DNA of 64,000 nt. Origin: Lichenicoccus sp963693035. Its GTDB lineage: Bacteria > Pseudomonadota > Alphaproteobacteria > Acetobacterales > Acetobacteraceae. The notes beneath the pieces are model-generated. The model made no database searches, was not told the origin of the DNA, and saw nothing but the letters and a program-made list of their open reading frames with translations. Location of the stretch: NCBI GenBank assembly GCA_963693035.2, contig CAXMMQ010000007.1, positions 372,001-436,000 of the forward strand, written 5' to 3'. This document shows positions 43,401 to 51,407 of the stretch, piece after piece. Both the position numbers and the translations under genes were made by a program. Position 1 is the stretch's first letter. Every line of letters starts with the position of its first letter.

Positions 43401-45890
43401 CCTCCGGCCCGCTCAGCCTCGCCATCGAGACCGCCGCACCGGCGGCGCCGGCGTCCCCGATGCTCGGCGCCGCCAGCGACAGCGGCGTGCAGGGCGACAA
43501 CATCACCAACGTGACCTCCCCCACCATCACCGGCACCGGCATCGGCGGCGACACCATCACGCTCTATGACGGCACGCCGGGCACCGGCACCGTCATCGGC
43601 GCCGCGACAGTCGGCGGCGACGGCACCTGGTCGGTGAACAGCAGCGCGCTTGCCGCCGGCGCCCACGACCTCACCGCCACCCAGGCGGACGTCGCCGGCA
43701 ACGTGTCGACCGCCTACGCCACGCTCGACCTCGGGATCGAGACCGCGGCTCCGGCCGCACCCCTGAAGCTGGCACTTGCCGCCGGCAGCGACAGCGGCAC
43801 CCCGGGCGACGACATCACCAACATCACCACTCCGGTCATCAACGGCACCGGCGCTGCCGGCGACACCGTGACCCTGCTCGACGGCACCACCATCGTCGGC
43901 AGCGGCCTGGTCGGGACCGACGGCAGCTGGTCGATCACCACCAGCACGCTTGCCGCCGGCACGCACACCATCACCGCGTTGCAGACCGATGTCGCCGGCA
44001 ACGTCTCGGCGGTCTCGCCTGGCCTCGGCATCACCATCGACACCACGCCGCCCTCCACCCCGTCGGCGCCGGTGCCGGCCGCGGCCAGCGATACCGGCGT
44101 GCCCGGCGACGACATCACTGCCATCGCGACTCCCACCCTCACCGGAACCGGCGACGCCGGCGACAGCATCACCCTGCTCGACGGCACGAGCGTCATCGGC
44201 ACCGCGACGGTGGCGGGCGACGGCACCTGGTCGATCGCGAGCAGCGCGCTCGGCAACGGCATGCACACCTTGAGCGCGACCCAGACCGACGCCGCCGGCA
44301 ACGTGTCCGCCGCCTCGCCCGCGCTGATCCTGACGATCGACACCGTGATCCCGCCGGCCCCCCCGGCGCCGGTGCTCAGTGCCGCCAGCGACAGCGGCGT
44401 GCAGGGTGACGACATCACCAGCGACACCACCCCCGTCCTCGCCGGCACCGGCATCACCGGCGACACGATCACGCTCTACGACGGCGTGCTCCATGGTGGC
44501 GGCACCATCGTCGGCATCGCGACGGTGGCGGCAGACGGCACCTGGTTCCTCGGCAGCAGCATGCTCGCCGCCGGCACGCACAGCCTCACGGCCACCCAGA
44601 CCGACGTCGCTGGCAACGTCTCCGCGCAGTCGGCCGCCCTGTCGCTGTCCATCGACACGACACCGCCGAGCGCACCATCCACCCCGGTGCTCGCCGCCGC
44701 CAGCGATACCGGCGTCCCGGGCGACGGCATCACCAGCATCACCACGCCCGTGCTCACCGGCACCGGCAGCGCAGGCGACACCGTGACCCTGCTCGAGGGT
44801 GCCACCGTCGTCGGCACCGCCACCGTCGCCGGCGACGACACCTGGTCGGTCAACACCAGCGCGCTCGTCGCCGGCACGCACCGCCTGGACGCGACCCAGA
44901 CCGACATCGCCGGCAACGTGTCGGCGGCCTCGGCGCCGCTCGCCCTGACCATCGACACCGCGGCACCGTCGGCGCCGTCCCATCTCGTGCTCGCAGCCGC
45001 CAGCGACAGCGGCGCCAGGGGCGACGACATCACCAACGTCGCGACACCGACCATCACCGGGCTCGGGGTGGCCGGCGACACCGTCAGCCTGCTCGATGGC
45101 GCCGCCCGGGTCGGCACCGCCATCGTGGCCGGCAACGGCACCTGGTCGGTCACCAGCGGCACGCTGGCCGCCGGCACGCACAGCCTGACAGCAATCCAGT
45201 CCGACGTCGCCGGCAACGTCTCCGCAGCGTCCACGGCCCTGGACGTGACCATCGACACCGCGGCACCCGCCGCGCCGGTCGCCCTGGCCCTGGCCGCCGC
45301 CAGCGACAGCGGCACCCAGGGCGACGACATCACCAATGCCACCACCCCCACCATCACCGGCACCGGCACCGCCGGCGACACGGTGACGCTGCGCAACGGC
45401 GGCACCGCCGTCGGCACGGCGATGGTGGCTGGAGACGGCAGTTGGTCGGTCACCACGAGCACGCTCGCCGCCGGCTCGCACAGCCTCACCGCGACCCAGA
45501 CCGATGTCGCCGGCAACGTCTCGGCGGCTTCCGCTTCGCTCGCCCTGACCATCGACACCACGACGCCGGCCACACCGTCCAAGCCGGCGCTCGCCGCCGC
45601 CAGCGACAGCGGCGCCCCGGGGGACGGCATCACCAACGTCACCACGCCGACCATCACCGGCACCGGCGCCGCCGGCGACACCGTCACCGTGCTCGACGGG
45701 TCCACGATCGTCGGCACCGCGATGGTCGGCGCCACCGGCACCTGGTCGTTCACCAGCAGCACCCTCGCCGCCGGCGCGCACAGCCTGAGCGCGACCCAGA
45801 CCGACAGCGCCGGCAACCAGTCCGCCGCATCGGCACCGCTCCAGCTGACGATCGATACCGCGTCGCCCGCGGCGCCTACCGGCCTGGTGC
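37390..45890 (+). repeat. 28 tandem Ig-like-domain-coding repeats of about 300 bp
   Basis: The signature encoding AASDSG or ASDTG recurs every 300 bp (for example near 37424, 37724, 38024, 38324, 38624, 38924, 39224 and 39524), occasionally 306-318 bp where a short insertion such as TASGGTT lengthens one loop. I count 28 full units and a degenerate 29th at about 45870-46110. Units are similar but not identical at the DNA level, so the array is old enough to have diverged, yet it could still recombine or mislead assembly. Confidence 0.85.
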
Positions 45891-48307
45891 TGGCCGGAAT
45901 GGATGTCGAGGGCACCGCCGCGTCCGGCGACACCGTGACGGTGCAGGAGGACGGCGGGACGGTCGGCACCACCCAGGCGAACGGCAACGGCAGCTTCAGC
46001 CTGGCGCTCGATGCAACCGAGGCGACCGGGCTGCATACCGTGACGGCGACCGTCACCGACGCCGCCGGCAACAGCTCCGCTGCCGCCAGCCTGGTCATCG
46101 GCGCCTTCCACTGGGCGTCCCCGGTCAACGGGGTCTTCACCCAGAGCGGCGAGTGGCTGGTCAACGGGGCGCAGACCGCTTCGGTCCCGTCCGCCGCTAC
46201 CGATCTCGCCTATTTCGACACCGGCAGCCCTAATGCCTACACGGTCACCGGCAACGGCACCGCCGGCGAGATACGGGTGGACGGCGATCACGTCACCTAC
46301 TCGGGCACCCTGTCGCTTGCGGGCCTGCAGGACGGCGCCGCCGGCGGCGACACCTCCCTGGTGGTGGACCGGGGGGGCAGCCTTGCCCTGGGCGCCGGAA
46401 CGTCGGTCCTCGGCGGCGCCGCCCTGGCGGTCGGCGGCGCATCCGCGGGGACGTTGACCCTCAGCGGCACTCTCTCGGATGCCAGCGCCACCATCGGCAA
46501 TGGGGGCACCATGGACGCCGGCAGCGGCGCCACCTGGAGCACGAGCGGCGACCTCACGCTCGGCGCCGGCGGCAGCCTGACCCTCGACGACACCGCAACG
46601 CTCACCGGCACCGTTCTGCTCGATGGCGGCGTGCTGACCGCACAACCCGACGCCAACGGAGGCGACGACGTCGTGCTGTCGGATGCCCTGCAGGGTGTCT
46701 CGGGCACCACGAGCTATATCGGCAGCATCGGCGGCGCCACGCTCACCCTGAGCGGGTCGCGCACGCTTGGCGCCGGCGAGCTGATCTATCGCGGCGGCAC
46801 CATCATCCTCGAAGGCGCGCTGCCCACCGATGCGGCCCCGGCCGTGGTGGACGGCGCAACCCTGGAGCTCGGAGGTCCCGCGCAGACCTTCACCGCTTCG
46901 ATCACCACGCTGGCCGGCACCACCAACACCCTGGTGCTGAACGCCGACGCCGCCAACGTCACCAGCAACGGCAACGACACCATCGAGATCGGGTCCGGCG
47001 ATCTCGCAGCCACCGTTACCGGGGCGGCCGCCATCGTCGGCGGCAGCGGCGATGCCACCATCTATGCAACCGGCAGCACCGTCACCGTCAGCGGCGGCAC
47101 CGGCGACATCGTCATCAGCGGCACCGCGAACGCGGTCATCGCGTCCAGCAGCAGCAAGAACGTCACCTATTCCGGCACCGGGCAAGTCAGCTTCACCGGC
47201 AATGCCGGCGCGGGGGTCACCACCCTCGATGTGACCACCGGGGGGACCATCACGACCGCCGTCGGCGGCGACACGGTCGTCAATCTCGGCACCGGTGCCG
47301 CCCAGGTGAACGCGATGGGCAGCGACACCGTCGATGCCGCGAGTGGCGCCGCTACCATCTACAGCCGGGGCGCCAGCCTGTTGGTGCATGGCGGCTCGGG
47401 CAGCCTGGCGGTCAATGGCGGCAGCGGGCCGCTGACCTTCCTGGGCGGCTCGGGCAGCACGACGGTCTCGGGCGGCGCTGCCGCTGCGGTGATCGTGGGC
47501 GGTGCCGCGGGCGGCGTGCTCACCGGAGGGTCCGCCGGCGACAGCGTGCTGGTGTCGAACGGCAGCGCGGGAGCCGCGACCACGATCCAGGGCGAAGGCG
47601 GCGGCAACCAGATCTTCGGATCGGCGTCCGGCCAGGACGTGCTCGATCTCGGCGCGGGCCGCTCCTCGGTGCTGGGCGGCGGCGGCGCCACCACCATCCA
47701 GGGCGGCGCCACCGGCAGCGTCATCTTCACCGGGTCCGGCCCCACCGTCGTGGTGGCCGGCGCCGGCGGCCAGGACACCATCGTCGGCGGCGCCGGCAAC
47801 CTCGCCGTCGAGGCCAACCACGGCGAGGCGGTGTTCGGCGGCAGCGGCGCACTCGATGTCGCCGGCAGCATGACGGGTGCAGACTCGATCATCGGCGGCA
47901 GCGGCGCGCTTACCGTGGCCGGCCGGGGCGGCAACATGCTGGTGGTCGGCGGCAGCGGGTCCTCGAACATCCGGACCGGCAACGGCGCCAGCCTGATCTT
48001 CGCGGGCGCCGGCAACATGACCCTGAACGGCGGCAGCGGCTCGATGCAGGTGATCGTAGGCGCCGGCCACGCGACGGTGGCCGAGGGCAGCGGCCCGACC
48101 AGCTACGATGTGGTGAGCGGCGCAGCGGGCGGCATCGAGATCGTCTCGGGCTTCAAGGTCGGGACCGACCGGATCGACCTGTTCGGCTACCAGTCGTCGC
48201 AGACCACCATCTTGTCGAACGGCACCACCAGCATCGTCCAGCTTTCCGACGGCACCAAGATCGAGCTGCTCGGCGTGCCGCACCCGAACGCGAGCGTGGT
48301 CGGGTAG
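41123..48307 (+). CDS. giant Ig-like repeat adhesin, C-terminal part with Gly-rich RTX-like secretion region
   Basis: The frame is open from about 41090 to TAG 48307 (2394 residues if counted from GTG 41123). It continues the Ig-like repeats 13 to 28 plus one degenerate repeat (to about 46110), with a frame slip between about 41704 and 41876. After the array come a beta-helix-like region (LSLAGLQDGAAGGDTSLVVD; GAGGSLTLDDTATLTGTVLL) and many GGSG-type turns (VFGGSGALDVAGSM; SIIGGSGALTVAG). The end (GTDRIDLFGYQSSQTTIL) resembles type I secretion C-termini of RTX-like adhesins. With the N-terminal part it would make a protein of about 3770 residues. No secretion ABC, membrane-fusion or TolC gene lies nearby. 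Confidence 0.8.
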   Translation: MTLFDGTTAVGSGTVGADGTWSVTSGKLAAGTHSLTAVQTDVAGNVASASSALTLTIDTATPSAPSAPVLSAASDTGVQGDDITSITVPVLTGTGTAGDKITLLDGTTVVGTAIVGANGTWSVTSSTLAATAHTLTATATDVAGNVSGSSAALSLTIDTTAPTAPSAPVLAPGSDSGVQGDDITNVTTPTLNGSGPGRRHRHPLRRHDDDRLRRGWREQYLVDHQQRAHRRRAPPERDLHRRQRHRLRPPSTALTLTIDTTAPAAPSAPALAAASDSGILGDGLTNVTTPTLTGTGTAGDTVTLSDGGTIVGSGVVGAGGTWSITTTTLAPGPQSLTATQGDVAGNVSAASTALGLDIDTAAPDAPSAPSLLPTSDSGTLGDNLTKITTPTLTGTGITGDTVTLLDGSTTVGSGAVGAGGTWSITTSTLANGTHGITAVQTDAAGNVSMASAALGLAIDTTAPAAPGTPALAASSDSGIQGDDVTNLATPLITGTGAAGDTITLLDNMAGGGATGVGTATVASDGTWSVTSLTLSAGANSLTATETDSAGNVSTASTALNLTIDTTAPAAPSAPVLAAGSDSGTPGDDITNVTAPTFTGTGTAGDTVTLYDGAPFNGGTVVGTATVASDDSWTITSSTLSASTHGLTATQTDYAGNVSVASTALSLTIGTAAPSAPSSPLLTAASDSGVKGDDITNVTTPVITGTGTTGDTVTLRDGSAVLATAVVGADGGWSITTGSLAAGMHSLTATETDSAGNVSAASGPLSLAIETAAPAAPASPMLGAASDSGVQGDNITNVTSPTITGTGIGGDTITLYDGTPGTGTVIGAATVGGDGTWSVNSSALAAGAHDLTATQADVAGNVSTAYATLDLGIETAAPAAPLKLALAAGSDSGTPGDDITNITTPVINGTGAAGDTVTLLDGTTIVGSGLVGTDGSWSITTSTLAAGTHTITALQTDVAGNVSAVSPGLGITIDTTPPSTPSAPVPAAASDTGVPGDDITAIATPTLTGTGDAGDSITLLDGTSVIGTATVAGDGTWSIASSALGNGMHTLSATQTDAAGNVSAASPALILTIDTVIPPAPPAPVLSAASDSGVQGDDITSDTTPVLAGTGITGDTITLYDGVLHGGGTIVGIATVAADGTWFLGSSMLAAGTHSLTATQTDVAGNVSAQSAALSLSIDTTPPSAPSTPVLAAASDTGVPGDGITSITTPVLTGTGSAGDTVTLLEGATVVGTATVAGDDTWSVNTSALVAGTHRLDATQTDIAGNVSAASAPLALTIDTAAPSAPSHLVLAAASDSGARGDDITNVATPTITGLGVAGDTVSLLDGAARVGTAIVAGNGTWSVTSGTLAAGTHSLTAIQSDVAGNVSAASTALDVTIDTAAPAAPVALALAAASDSGTQGDDITNATTPTITGTGTAGDTVTLRNGGTAVGTAMVAGDGSWSVTTSTLAAGSHSLTATQTDVAGNVSAASASLALTIDTTTPATPSKPALAAASDSGAPGDGITNVTTPTITGTGAAGDTVTVLDGSTIVGTAMVGATGTWSFTSSTLAAGAHSLSATQTDSAGNQSAASAPLQLTIDTASPAAPTGLVLAGMDVEGTAASGDTVTVQEDGGTVGTTQANGNGSFSLALDATEATGLHTVTATVTDAAGNSSAAASLVIGAFHWASPVNGVFTQSGEWLVNGAQTASVPSAATDLAYFDTGSPNAYTVTGNGTAGEIRVDGDHVTYSGTLSLAGLQDGAAGGDTSLVVDRGGSLALGAGTSVLGGAALAVGGASAGTLTLSGTLSDASATIGNGGTMDAGSGATWSTSGDLTLGAGGSLTLDDTATLTGTVLLDGGVLTAQPDANGGDDVVLSDALQGVSGTTSYIGSIGGATLTLSGSRTLGAGELIYRGGTIILEGALPTDAAPAVVDGATLELGGPAQTFTASITTLAGTTNTLVLNADAANVTSNGNDTIEIGSGDLAATVTGAAAIVGGSGDATIYATGSTVTVSGGTGDIVISGTANAVIASSSSKNVTYSGTGQVSFTGNAGAGVTTLDVTTGGTITTAVGGDTVVNLGTGAAQVNAMGSDTVDAASGAATIYSRGASLLVHGGSGSLAVNGGSGPLTFLGGSGSTTVSGGAAAAVIVGGAAGGVLTGGSAGDSVLVSNGSAGAATTIQGEGGGNQIFGSASGQDVLDLGAGRSSVLGGGGATTIQGGATGSVIFTGSGPTVVVAGAGGQDTIVGGAGNLAVEANHGEAVFGGSGALDVAGSMTGADSIIGGSGALTVAGRGGNMLVVGGSGSSNIRTGNGASLIFAGAGNMTLNGGSGSMQVIVGAGHATVAEGSGPTSYDVVSGAAGGIEIVSGFKVGTDRIDLFGYQSSQTTILSNGTTSIVQLSDGTKIELLGVPHPNASVVG

Positions 48308-48343
48308 GCTGCCGCGCGCCGCCGGGCTTGCTGGCGGTCGCTG

Positions 48344-49591
48344 CTATGCCGGGCTCATCTGCGGCGCGGCCTGGCCGATGAAGTTGCCCTGGACGAGATC
48401 GCAGCCCTCGTCCTTGAGAAAGGCAAGCTGCTGCGCGGTCTCGACTCCGACGGCGCAGACTTTCCTGCCCAGGTCGTGCGCCAGCCTGATGACCGCGTAG
48501 GCCACCGCGTCGGCGCGGGGATTTGCGCCGACTTCCCGCACGATCGTCTGGTCCAGCTTGAAGACGTCGAACGGGAACGCCTCGACATAGCCGAGGGCAG
48601 AATAGCTGGCGCCGAAATTATCGAGGGCGAGCAGCACGCCGAGGGCTTTCAGTTCCTGCATCTCCTGCGCCGCACGGACCGGTTCGCGCATCAGGACACC
48701 CTCGGCCAGCTCGATCGTCAGGCGGTCCGGCGGCAGGCCGGTGCCGGCAAGGATCTGGGCCACGATCGCCGCGAGGGCGGAGCGTTTGAGGGCGAACCAG
48801 GTGCTCGAGCAATTCACCGAAACCCCCCTTCCGTCATCGTGCGAAGCCGTCTCGGCGCAGGCGCTCTGGAGCACGAAACGATCGATCCTGCTGATCAGGC
48901 CGGACTTCGATGCGAGCGCCATGAAGCTGCCAGGCATCATCACCGAGCCATCCGGCCGGGGCAGCCGCACGAAGGCCTCGTGGCCGACCGCCCGCAGCGT
49001 GACCGGCTGACTGATCGGCTGCCAATGCAGCAGCAGGCCGTCCGCGACGAGAGCCCGTTGCAGGTCATGCAGCAGTTCCGGCTCGTCGCCGGACTCATCC
49101 TGCCGCTCGCGGATGATCAGCTCGATCTCCTCGGCCAGCTTGCGCAGGATGAGTCGCTCGGAGTCGCTGAATGAACCGGGCACGTGATCCAGGACGCACA
49201 GGGCGCCCACCGGCTGGCCGTCGCCGGCGCGGATCGGCATGCCGGCGTAGAAACGGATCGGCAGGCGCCGCGCGGTGACCAGCGGATTATCCGCAAAGCG
49301 CGGGTCCAGCAGCGCATCCTCCACGACCAGCGGCTGGTCCGGATGCAGGATTGCGTGGCCGCAGAACGACTCTTCCCGCGAGCCGCTGGTCATTTTCAGG
49401 TTGACGCCATCACGCATGAGCTGGCGCTCGCTGGTCACCAGCGACAGCGCCGCGGCGGGTCGTTTCAACATGCGGGTGGCGAGCTCGGTCAGCGCCTTGA
49501 TGCGCTGGTCGGCGAACCCTTCCAGCAGGCCGGTTCGATAGAGCGACGCCAGGCGCTCCTGCTCATCGATGGGCTTGTCGGGTGCGCGCAT
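48344..49591 (-). CDS. GAF-EAL domain protein, probably degenerate phosphodiesterase
   Basis: A 415-residue protein from ATG 49591. The N-terminal about 165 residues form a GAF domain (ALSLVTSERQLMRDGVNLKM; ESFCGHAILHPDQPLVVEDA; YAGMPIRAGDGQPVGALCVL). The C-terminal about 240 residues form an EAL domain, the fold of cyclic-di-GMP phosphodiesterases. Several signature residues are changed: EAL is EAF, DDFG is DNFG, and the AEGVE glutamate is replaced (CAVGVETAQQL). SVNCSS, ELAE, FKLD and QG are kept. It may therefore bind rather than cleave cyclic-di-GMP. The two receiver genes upstream on the same strand suggest one signalling unit. Confidence 0.82.
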   Translation of the reverse strand: MRAPDKPIDEQERLASLYRTGLLEGFADQRIKALTELATRMLKRPAAALSLVTSERQLMRDGVNLKMTSGSREESFCGHAILHPDQPLVVEDALLDPRFADNPLVTARRLPIRFYAGMPIRAGDGQPVGALCVLDHVPGSFSDSERLILRKLAEEIELIIRERQDESGDEPELLHDLQRALVADGLLLHWQPISQPVTLRAVGHEAFVRLPRPDGSVMMPGSFMALASKSGLISRIDRFVLQSACAETASHDDGRGVSVNCSSTWFALKRSALAAIVAQILAGTGLPPDRLTIELAEGVLMREPVRAAQEMQELKALGVLLALDNFGASYSALGYVEAFPFDVFKLDQTIVREVGANPRADAVAYAVIRLAHDLGRKVCAVGVETAQQLAFLKDEGCDLVQGNFIGQAAPQMSPA

Positions 49592-49653
49592 GCGAGGTTC
49601 CTGGTTCCTGATCCGGCCGATCAGGCTCGGGATGCCATCTGGTAGAGCAGCTT

Positions 49654-49696
49654 TATCCGATAGTTGGTATCGCAAAGCGATCGAATTTATCGGATA
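49654..49696. promoter_or_regulatory. nested inverted repeat upstream of the GAF-EAL gene
   Basis: TATCCGATA at 49654-49662 is the inverted copy of TATCGGATA at 49688-49696. Nested inside is a second dyad, ATCGC-AAA-GCGAT (49669-49681). The whole could form a long hairpin or serve as a two-site operator between the response regulator stop (49767) and the GAF-EAL start (49591). No T-run follows on either strand, so a classical terminator is less likely. Confidence 0.45.
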
Positions 49697-49766
49697 TTGC
49701 CTGACGGATGCTCCTGAACAGGGCAGCAAGCTTGGAACAGGCGCAAGACCGGCGAACGTACGCGGC

Positions 49767-50174
49767 TCATTGCAGCCGCCTCGCGCTGTCGTCCAGCATA
49801 TCCTGCACCGCGGCGACGATGGAGCGCAGGGTGAACGGTTTTGCGAGACACCGGAACGGCTGCGTGAGGGAATTTTTGTGCAGCAGATCGACCCGGCCGC
49901 TGACCAGGATGACCGGGATCCCCGGGTGGACCTCGCGGAGATGGGCCGCAACCTCGAACCCGGTGCTGCCGGGCATGTTGATGTCGCTGACCAGGACGTC
50001 GATGTCGTCGAGATCATCGATCAGGTGAAGCGCCTCCCGGCCGTCTTTGGCCTCCAGGATATCGAAGCCCGCGCCATCCAGGACCTCGACGAGCATGAGC
50101 CTTATGAACTCGTCATCCTCCGCGATCAGGACGCGGGCGGTGCCATGTTTCACGCAGCACACGTCGAGGCACAC
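49767..50174 (-). CDS. single-domain response regulator
   Basis: Up to 135 residues; a receiver domain with acidic pair VLIAEDDEFIRLMLVEVL, phospho-Asp in VLVSDINMPGSTG, switch Ser in ILVSGRVD and Lys in CLAKPFTLRS. No output domain is present. The frame starts at GTG 50174; GTG 50153 (MKHGTARV) would trim the cysteine-rich leader and looks equally good. It is the middle gene of a same-strand run with another receiver upstream and the GAF-EAL protein downstream. The cognate kinase is not in the window. Confidence 0.82.
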   Translation of the reverse strand: MCLDVCCVKHGTARVLIAEDDEFIRLMLVEVLDGAGFDILEAKDGREALHLIDDLDDIDVLVSDINMPGSTGFEVAAHLREVHPGIPVILVSGRVDLLHKNSLTQPFRCLAKPFTLRSIVAAVQDMLDDSARRLQ

Positions 50175-50211
50175 GATGGGCGTGGCTGCGACGAGGCGAG
50201 GGGCATTCGCG

Positions 50212-50691
50212 TCATTGTCGCGGCGATGTGGCGGACCCGTATCGCCACCAGCTCGCGGGTGGCACCGGGGGCGCCGCCGCGACGGAGCGCATCAGGGCGC
50301 GCACCAGTGCCAGCACATGATCGCCGTCATAGGGTTTCGGGACGAATCGCATACGCGTGTTCATCGTCTGCAAAACCGGACAGACGGCATCCGACGTCAG
50401 CAGGATCGCGCAGGCCGGGCTCGTTGCATGAATGATCTCCGCGAGCCGGAAGCCATCCGGCGCGCTGGGCATGACGATGTCGGTGAACAGCGCATCGAGA
50501 TGCGGCCGCTGCCGCAGCAGCATGATTGCCGCCATGCCCGACCCTGCTTCTAGGACCTCGAAGCCCGCTTCCTCAAACACGGCGACGACCGGGTCCCGGA
50601 CATGCTCCTCGTCATCCACGATCAGAATGACCGGCGGCGGCTGCGTCGCGATCCCTGGAAGCACGCTTGATCGACGTTGGGCGCTGGCCAT
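50212..50691 (-). CDS. single-domain response regulator
   Basis: A 159-residue receiver protein from ATG 50689-50691. It has VILIVDDEEHVRDPVVAVFE, phospho-Asp in ALFTDIVMPSAPDG, a switch Thr/Ser in AILLTSDAVC and Lys in RFVPKPYDGD. A Pro/Ala tail of about 25 residues follows, with no DNA-binding output. It is first of the three-gene signalling run ending at the GAF-EAL gene. Confidence 0.82.
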   Translation of the reverse strand: MASAQRRSSVLPGIATQPPPVILIVDDEEHVRDPVVAVFEEAGFEVLEAGSGMAAIMLLRQRPHLDALFTDIVMPSAPDGFRLAEIIHATSPACAILLTSDAVCPVLQTMNTRMRFVPKPYDGDHVLALVRALMRSVAAAPPVPPASWWRYGSATSPRQ

Positions 50692-50774
50692 GCAGTCCCG
50701 CCCTAAATGGAGAAGAGTACGCCGTTACTATCCGTCATCGAGCGCATACATCGTTACTCACTTAAACTTGAGTA

Positions 50775-51265
50775 TCAGATGTGCGATCCCGGCAGGGACC
50801 AGCCGGACAGGAAGGCGGCGGCGATCGCAAGCAGCGGGGCCGGCGGCATGACCGGAGCATCGAGCCTGAGGAACCTCCAGGCACTGACGGCGTGGTCCCC
50901 GCGCCGCAGCGCGTTCAGCCACAGGATCGTGACCAGCGAGCCCGCGACCAGGAGATTGGGTCCCGGGTCGACGCCGATCAGCACCGCGCTGCGCACCGGA
51001 TCCGGCGCCTGCGCCAGCAGGACGACGCGGCCGGCGACCGGGCCCGCCGGCAGGTTGACCAGGTTGCAGCCGACGCCGAGCAGCAGCCCGGGTGCCCAGG
51101 CCGCTCCTGTCGCCGAGTCCCGCACCAGGCCCTGGAGCAGACTCGACAGCGCGCGGGTCACTCCGGTCCGCTAGATGTCCTCAACCAGCACGAACAGCCC
51201 GGCGACCCGCGGCGGCACGCCCCAGGAGATGTCGCGGACCCCGAGATCCCTCATCAAGTGGGTCT
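50775..51265 (-). pseudogene. arsenite/anion permease (ArsB-like) remnant
   Basis: The minus strand reads MRDLGVRDISWGVPPRVAGL, LFVLVEDI, an in-frame TAG (about 51174), then RTGVTRALSSLLQ, LLLGVGCNLVNLPAGPVAGR, IGVDPGPNLLVAGSLVTILW and SAWRFLRLDAPVMPPAPLLA. These are the C-terminal membrane segments of ArsB-type arsenite exporters. The nonsense codon, loss of the N-terminal two thirds and a shortened NLPAG loop show decay. No ars regulator or arsenate reductase is nearby. Confidence 0.7.
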
Positions 51266-51407
51266 GGGGCCTCAGGCCAGGCGGGGCGAGGGGCGCCGGT
51301 GCCTCCCTCCCCCGGAAGTTCACGTTCACTTTGCCTCGCCGTCGGGAGGCAGCCGGCAGCGGTCGGCGTGCGTTGAGCCATCCTGACAGGTTGGGTGCGG
51401 GGCGGAC

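Noticed and set aside
37390..45890. Possible nonribosomal or polyketide modular enzyme
   Set aside because: The repeated unit is about 100 residues, rich in Thr, Gly, Ala and Ser, with none of the catalytic motifs; it fits Ig-like domains.
42182..48283. A 2033-residue open frame antisense to the adhesin
   Set aside because: It mirrors the repeat array; the high GC and 300-bp periodicity keep an antisense frame open. Composition is Gly/Arg/Ala-rich without domains.
48308..48343. Possible terminator between the adhesin and the GAF-EAL gene
   Set aside because: GC-rich with weak hairpin potential and no T-run on either strand.
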